Below are positions 60,143 through 64,000 of a DNA stretch of 64,000 nt, piece by piece. The DNA comes from Vreelandella stevensii S18214 (lineage in GTDB: Bacteria > Pseudomonadota > Gammaproteobacteria > Pseudomonadales > Halomonadaceae). The DNA lies in contig NZ_AJTS01000049.1 of NCBI RefSeq assembly GCF_000275725.1, positions 186,001 to 250,000 on the forward strand. The letters run 5' to 3'. Numbering within the stretch: position 1 is the stretch's first letter; each line of letters starts with the position of its first letter. The notes under the pieces are model-generated. The model was given only the letters and a program-made list of their open reading frames with translations, did not search any database and had not been told where the DNA came from. The position numbers and the translations under genes are program-made.

Positions 60143-60271
60143 CTATCCGTGGTGGTCAGTGAGTAGAAGCATCCTCGCGGCGATGGCGAGCCAGCCAGCA
60201 GGGCGTCCCTTGGCTGGCGTGGAGGCAGTAAGCGGGAAGACGTTCAACACAGCGGGCTGACGTTCGGACAT
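60143..60271 (-). CDS. Candidate 42-residue small ORF before the histidine kinase
   Basis: An ATG at 60271 with GGAG about nine bases upstream opens a 42-codon frame that ends three bases before the kinase ATG. The peptide begins MSERQPAVLNVFPLTAST and ends RMLLLTDHHG, with a mildly hydrophobic middle. The tight spacing suggests translational coupling with the kinase. I recognise no family, and frames this short arise by chance, so it is tentative. Confidence 0.35.
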   Translation of the reverse strand: MSERQPAVLNVFPLTASTPAKGRPAGWLAIAARMLLLTDHHG

Positions 60272-60351
60272 GGTCGATTCTCCGGTCACGTTGGCTAGGT
60301 GGGTCGGTTCAGTCTAGCAGTGACTGCGACATGGGGGTGGGGTTCCCCATC

Positions 60352-61227
60352 CTACATCAGTAGGGCCAGCAGCAGTGGCAGGTAAATCAGTGCCAGCAGC
60401 GTAGAGCAGAAGACCAGGCTGGCCACATAAGCGGGCTCGCGCTGGGCGCGTTGGGCAAACAGATAATTGAACACGGCCACCGGCATGCACATCTGTACCA
60501 CGAGGATGCTTTGTGCCAAGGGCGGCAACCCCAGCCAGGCGGCGATGAACCAGGCCGTTACGGCGGCCAGCGGGATGCGGATGAGGCTGAAACCCACGCC
60601 GGAGCGCAGGCTCTTGACCTGGATGCTGGCCAGTGAAACTCCCAGGGTAATCAGCATCAGCGGCACCGTGAAGCCCGACATCAGATCCACGGTATTGGCC
60701 AGCCAAGGGGGCAGCGGCGTGTCGGTGAGCAGCAGCGCCATGGCGATGACGATGGCATACACGGTGGGCGTTTTGGCCAGCGTCTTGAGCGGATTGCCCT
60801 TGGTATCCAGTACTGCCCCTAGGGTGAACTGAAACAGCGAGACGGTCACCATGACCGTGATGCCGTAGGCAAACCCGGCGCTACCGAAGGCATACAGCAC
60901 CACCGGCAGCCCCATGTTGCCCGTATTGGGGTACATCATGGGGGCGATGACCACCCGCCAGTGGTAGCCCAGCAGCCTGGCCACCAGAAAGCTGGCGGCC
61001 CCCATGGTCAGGATGACCAGCGCAGTGGCCAGCATGACATGGCCAAAGGTGCCTGCATCGATATTGGCCCCGGACAGCGATGCCAGTACCAGCGCCGGGG
61101 TGCCGATGTTGAAGACCAGACGCGTAATGAAATCGACGGGGTAGGGGTGCCCAAGGCGTACCCAGGCATAGCCAAGTCCAGCGCCTGCCAGTACAGGGGC
61201 CATGACAGCGAACAGTTCGGCGAGCAT
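60352..61227 (-). CDS. AEC (auxin efflux carrier)-family transporter
   Basis: A 291-residue membrane protein with about ten helices in two inverted halves. FNIGTPALVLASLSG and YPNTGNMGLPVVLYAFG are the AEC crossover motifs. Bacterial members export or import small organic acids such as malate or malonate; substrate not known. AAGGAA six bases before the ATG at 61227 is better placed than for the TTG one codon earlier. A LysR gene lies directly upstream on the same strand. Confidence 0.88.
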   Translation of the reverse strand: MLAELFAVMAPVLAGAGLGYAWVRLGHPYPVDFITRLVFNIGTPALVLASLSGANIDAGTFGHVMLATALVILTMGAASFLVARLLGYHWRVVIAPMMYPNTGNMGLPVVLYAFGSAGFAYGITVMVTVSLFQFTLGAVLDTKGNPLKTLAKTPTVYAIVIAMALLLTDTPLPPWLANTVDLMSGFTVPLMLITLGVSLASIQVKSLRSGVGFSLIRIPLAAVTAWFIAAWLGLPPLAQSILVVQMCMPVAVFNYLFAQRAQREPAYVASLVFCSTLLALIYLPLLLALLM

Positions 61228-61302
61228 CAACGTTCCTTGACGGGGTTCAGCGCTCTATTGTCGGTAATAATGCACCCCTCAGGCAAGCAGGGTAGCGGAG
61301 TG

Positions 61303-62223
61303 TCAGGCATTGACCCGTGGGCGAGTGGTTTGCCACTCGGCAGGGACTTGTTCGCGCAGAAACTCCAGCAGGGCGTTGACTCGCCGGGAGTGCTGGCCGT
61401 AGGCGTATAGCATGGTGATGGGCAGGGCCGCAGGCTCCCAGCCCGGTAGGCAGCGCACCAGATCCCCCGGGTGATGCGTTTCGCGCCGTGCCACTACCCA
61501 GTGAGGCAGCAGGCCAATGCCCTGGCCATAAGCAATGGCATCGATGTGCAGTACCGTGAGATCGACGCGTAATCGCGAGCGGGGCGCATCGAACAGGTAG
61601 TCGGGATGCTCTGAATGATGCAGCAGCAGCCCGTTGGAAGCCGTATCCAGCAGGTCGATCCAAGCGTGCTTGCCAAGTTCGCTGGGGTGCTGTGGGCGGC
61701 CTGCCTGTTTCAGATAGCCTGGGTTGGCATACAGCCCCCGCGAAAGATACCCCAGCCGCTCCTGATTGAGCCCGCATTCGTGATTGGCTCCCAACCAGAT
61801 ATGCACGCTGTTGCTGTGCATCTTGCTGGGCGGCGTTTCGCGGGTGTGCAGGGTCAGCTCCACTTTGGGGTAACGCGTCAGAAAGGCATCCACGACCCCC
61901 GCCATCCAGCCTCGGGCCAGGGCGCCATGCACTTCCAGGGTGACCTTGCCGCTGATCTCTTCACGCAGCTCGGCCAGCGCCTCCTGGCTATGGGCTGCCA
62001 TGGCCAGCAGCTCGTTGCAGTAGCTGTGGAACAGCAGCCCCGCTTCGGTCGGGATCAAGCGATTGGCCTGGCGCCGCAGCAGCGGCTGATTCAGGCGGGC
62101 TTCCAGTTGGCTGATGCGACGGCTCAGGGTGGACTTGGCCAGCCTCAGCTTCTGGGCGCTGCGGGTCAGGCTACCCGTCGACATCACATCGGCAAATGCG
62201 GCAAGTTCATCGAAATCGTACAT
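61303..62223 (-). CDS. LysR-family transcriptional regulator
   Basis: A 306-residue regulator with an N-terminal winged helix (about 3-60, FADVMSTGSLTRSAQKLRLA) and a C-terminal effector domain. The ATG at 62223 is preferred because the family begins MYDFDELAAFA; an ATG eight codons earlier at 62247 has no better SD. The AEC transporter starts 75 bases downstream on the same strand and is its most likely target or partner. Confidence 0.88.
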   Translation of the reverse strand: MYDFDELAAFADVMSTGSLTRSAQKLRLAKSTLSRRISQLEARLNQPLLRRQANRLIPTEAGLLFHSYCNELLAMAAHSQEALAELREEISGKVTLEVHGALARGWMAGVVDAFLTRYPKVELTLHTRETPPSKMHSNSVHIWLGANHECGLNQERLGYLSRGLYANPGYLKQAGRPQHPSELGKHAWIDLLDTASNGLLLHHSEHPDYLFDAPRSRLRVDLTVLHIDAIAYGQGIGLLPHWVVARRETHHPGDLVRCLPGWEPAALPITMLYAYGQHSRRVNALLEFLREQVPAEWQTTRPRVNA

Positions 62224-62341
62224 GGCACGGCCACCGAGCTGAGTCATGGAGCGAATAGTGTGCCATTTATTTTGATGAATGAAAATAATTTATATTTGTG
62301 TTTGTATTTGAGGTTTGGAAAAGGTCTTCTCAGCTGCGGAT

Positions 62342-62369
62342 AAAAAAAGCCCTGGCACCAGGCCAGGGC
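62342..62369 (-). terminator. Intrinsic terminator of the TonB-receptor gene
   Basis: On the minus strand GCCCTGGC, a five-base loop and GCCAGGGC are followed by seven T residues, 45 bases after the receptor stop. Confidence 0.92.
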
Positions 62370-62413
62370 ATCAATTCAGCATTGAAACAGTAAGGGTCGT
62401 AGGCGACCTACGA

Positions 62414-64000
62414 TCAGAACTCGTAAGTAGCAGACAACCAGAAGCTGCGACCGTTCAGCGCAACACCGTCAGTGGAGCGGCCGGTTTGGGTGTAGCGGTA
62501 GGCTGCGTAGGTGTCACCGTTGTGCTCGAAGGTGTCGTAGGCGGTGAAGTCCTTGTCCAGCAGGTTCTGGACCGCGCCGGTCAGCCGCACGCTGTCGGAG
62601 AAGCGGTAGGTGCTGCGCAGGTTGAACAGCTCATACCCGTCCAGCTTGTTGCCTAGCTGTTGATACAGTGAGAGCGTTTCACCCGACGTGGGCAGGCCTG
62701 CCGAGAAGCGCTCGCGAGAAGAGTAGTACTCGCCTTCCAGCGTGGTGCTCCAGCGGTCGTTGACCTGCCAGGTGAGGTCGGCGGTCAGCTTGTGCTTCGG
62801 CGTGTTGGTCAGAATCATCCCTTCGTTATCGCCGGAGGTGATCTCGGAGTCGGTGAAGGTATAGCCGCCGCTGACACGCCAGTCCGGGGCGATCTGATAG
62901 TTGGCGCTCAGCTCGACGCCGCGGGTCTCGGCGCGGTCGATATTGGTCGACTGCCCGAAGCTCTCCTGCTGGGTAAAGTTGCCCACGCTCAAGCAGTTGG
63001 CCAGCCCTGCATAGGGCGTATTGCCATTGCTGTCGATGAACTGGCAGTTGGGAATATCGTCAGCATCGGCAATACGATCGCGGAACTGGGTGAAGAACAG
63101 CGTTGCCCCGGCAGAGAAACGCTCCTGATCGTCGTAGATGGCGCCAATTTCATAGTTGGTGCTTTTTTCCGGCTCCAGGTCCGGGGTGCCAATATTGACC
63201 GTTGCCCCCTGGCCGCCAAATCCGTTGATGCCATCATGCAGCTGGTTCAGCGTGGGCGTCTTGTAGCCTTGGCTGATACCACCTTTCAGCGTCCAGTGGG
63301 GCGTGGTGTTCCATACCAGGTAGCCGCGCGGGCTGAAGTGCCCGCCAAAGGCGTCGTGGTTTTCGTAGCGGCCACCCAAGGTCAGCGCCAGATCATCGCG
63401 CAGCAGCCACTCGTCTTCCACGAACGCGGCCCAGCTGTTCTGCTCGAAACGCTCGTTGCCTGCCGTACCGTCTTCCAGGCGGGCGTCGATGTACTGGCCG
63501 CCGACGGTCACCATGTGGTCACCCAGCGGGGCCACGAACTTGCTGTCGACCACGATATCGCGGTTTTCCAGCAGGCGGGGTTCGCCGCCTTGTGCCACGT
63601 AGCCGTAGTCGGGGGCATTGCCCGCTGGCAGGGTGCGGCCCAGGGTTTCGGTTTCGCTATGGCTGATGCTGCTTTCCCAGGTGCCCGCTTCGAAACGTCC
63701 GGTATGGCCAATGGCGACCTGATCGCGGTTGAAGCGCATTTCGTCTTCATAACCAAACACCCGCGCGGGGGTGTCCAGGTTGCCCAGGCGGCTGTCGCTG
63801 TTGTCGTAGGTCTGGCGGGAGCGCTCGGCATCCAGCCAGAATTCGTTCGTTTCATCCGGCGTGACGTTGATGCGCCCGCCGATGGAGTAAATGCGCGCTT
63901 CCGAGGGGCGCGGGTCGCGACCTGAGCTGTTCTCGATCATGCGCTCGGAGCTGTCGCGGTCAAACAGGCGGCCGCGTAGCTGCAGACCCACGGTGTCTTC
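62414..64000 (-). CDS. TonB-dependent outer-membrane receptor, C-terminal part
   Basis: The 3' end of a long gene cut by the window edge; about 528 residues of beta barrel are visible, ending in the outer-membrane signature SFWLSATYEF. Strands such as GGRYENHDAFGGHFSPRGYL, TPTLNQLHDGINGFGG and LEPEKSTNYEIGAIYDD are typical of siderophore receptors of the FepA/PfeA or colicin-type group. The plug domain and TonB box are outside the window, so the ligand (probably a ferric siderophore) is inferred. Confidence 0.9.
   Translation of the reverse strand, partial: EDTVGLQLRGRLFDRDSSERMIENSSGRDPRPSEARIYSIGGRINVTPDETNEFWLDAERSRQTYDNSDSRLGNLDTPARVFGYEDEMRFNRDQVAIGHTGRFEAGTWESSISHSETETLGRTLPAGNAPDYGYVAQGGEPRLLENRDIVVDSKFVAPLGDHMVTVGGQYIDARLEDGTAGNERFEQNSWAAFVEDEWLLRDDLALTLGGRYENHDAFGGHFSPRGYLVWNTTPHWTLKGGISQGYKTPTLNQLHDGINGFGGQGATVNIGTPDLEPEKSTNYEIGAIYDDQERFSAGATLFFTQFRDRIADADDIPNCQFIDSNGNTPYAGLANCLSVGNFTQQESFGQSTNIDRAETRGVELSANYQIAPDWRVSGGYTFTDSEITSGDNEGMILTNTPKHKLTADLTWQVNDRWSTTLEGEYYSSRERFSAGLPTSGETLSLYQQLGNKLDGYELFNLRSTYRFSDSVRLTGAVQNLLDKDFTAYDTFEHNGDTYAAYRYTQTGRSTDGVALNGRSFWLSATYEF

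Overview
The window is a stretch of ordinary, gene-dense, GC-rich gammaproteobacterial chromosome. Gene order and content suggest a halophilic member of the Halomonadaceae (Halomonas or a close relative). This is inferred from the ftsB-ispD-ispF-truD-surE-pcm-nlpD-rpoS and lptD-surA-pdxA-rsmA-apaGH clusters, the rpsU-dnaG-rpoD operon, an E. coli-type speD, a BCCT osmolyte transporter, a SulP/Usp pair and GC-rich codon use throughout. I see no rRNA, tRNA, insertion sequence, prophage or CRISPR array. Most neighbouring genes overlap or abut, so the window reads as a chain of compact operons separated by intrinsic terminators.

Layout. 1-13 kb: the end of a 1-Cys peroxiredoxin, a soluble double-PAS chemotaxis-type receptor (BdlA-like), NAD-type isocitrate dehydrogenase, a SulP anion transporter with a tandem universal stress protein, two overlapping fluoride-channel genes, leuA with a divergent Lrp-type regulator, a RidA-like protein, a HexR-type regulator, an aldehyde dehydrogenase and a FemAB-like acyltransferase. 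13-20.3 kb: a long plus-strand operon for cell division, isoprenoid precursors, tRNA pseudouridylation, survival and repair functions, a DUF368 (PopT-type) lipid carrier translocase, NlpD and RpoS. 20.4-25.8 kb: alr, a lipid A acyltransferase, speD, an OsmC-like protein and the amgK-murU peptidoglycan recycling pair. 25.9-33.7 kb: lptD-surA-pdxA-rsmA-apaG-apaH-cca. 33.7-40.9 kb: folK-folB, plsY, tsaD and rpsU-dnaG-rpoD.

41-64 kb: an AbgT transporter, an unrecognised membrane protein, serine dehydratase, the glutathione-dependent formaldehyde detoxification genes with a divergent LysR regulator, mtgA, an EAL protein, a DMT exporter, a DUF4168 protein, a cNMP/CBS/DUF294 signalling protein with an adjacent exonuclease, a BCCT transporter, two small acidic secreted proteins, REP-like repeats, a sigma-54 two-component system preceded by a candidate 42-residue ORF, an AEC transporter, a LysR regulator and the C-terminal part of a TonB-dependent receptor cut by the window end.

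I found no clearly new multi-gene system. The best leads are modest: an asymmetric overlapping crcB pair, a SurA with only one parvulin domain, a CCA enzyme without its HD domain, a popT-type gene inside the surE-pcm-nlpD-rpoS operon, an acidic protein pair in which one member has lost the lipobox cysteine, a plus-strand terminator with no gene in front of it next to speD, and a possible leader ORF before the histidine kinase.
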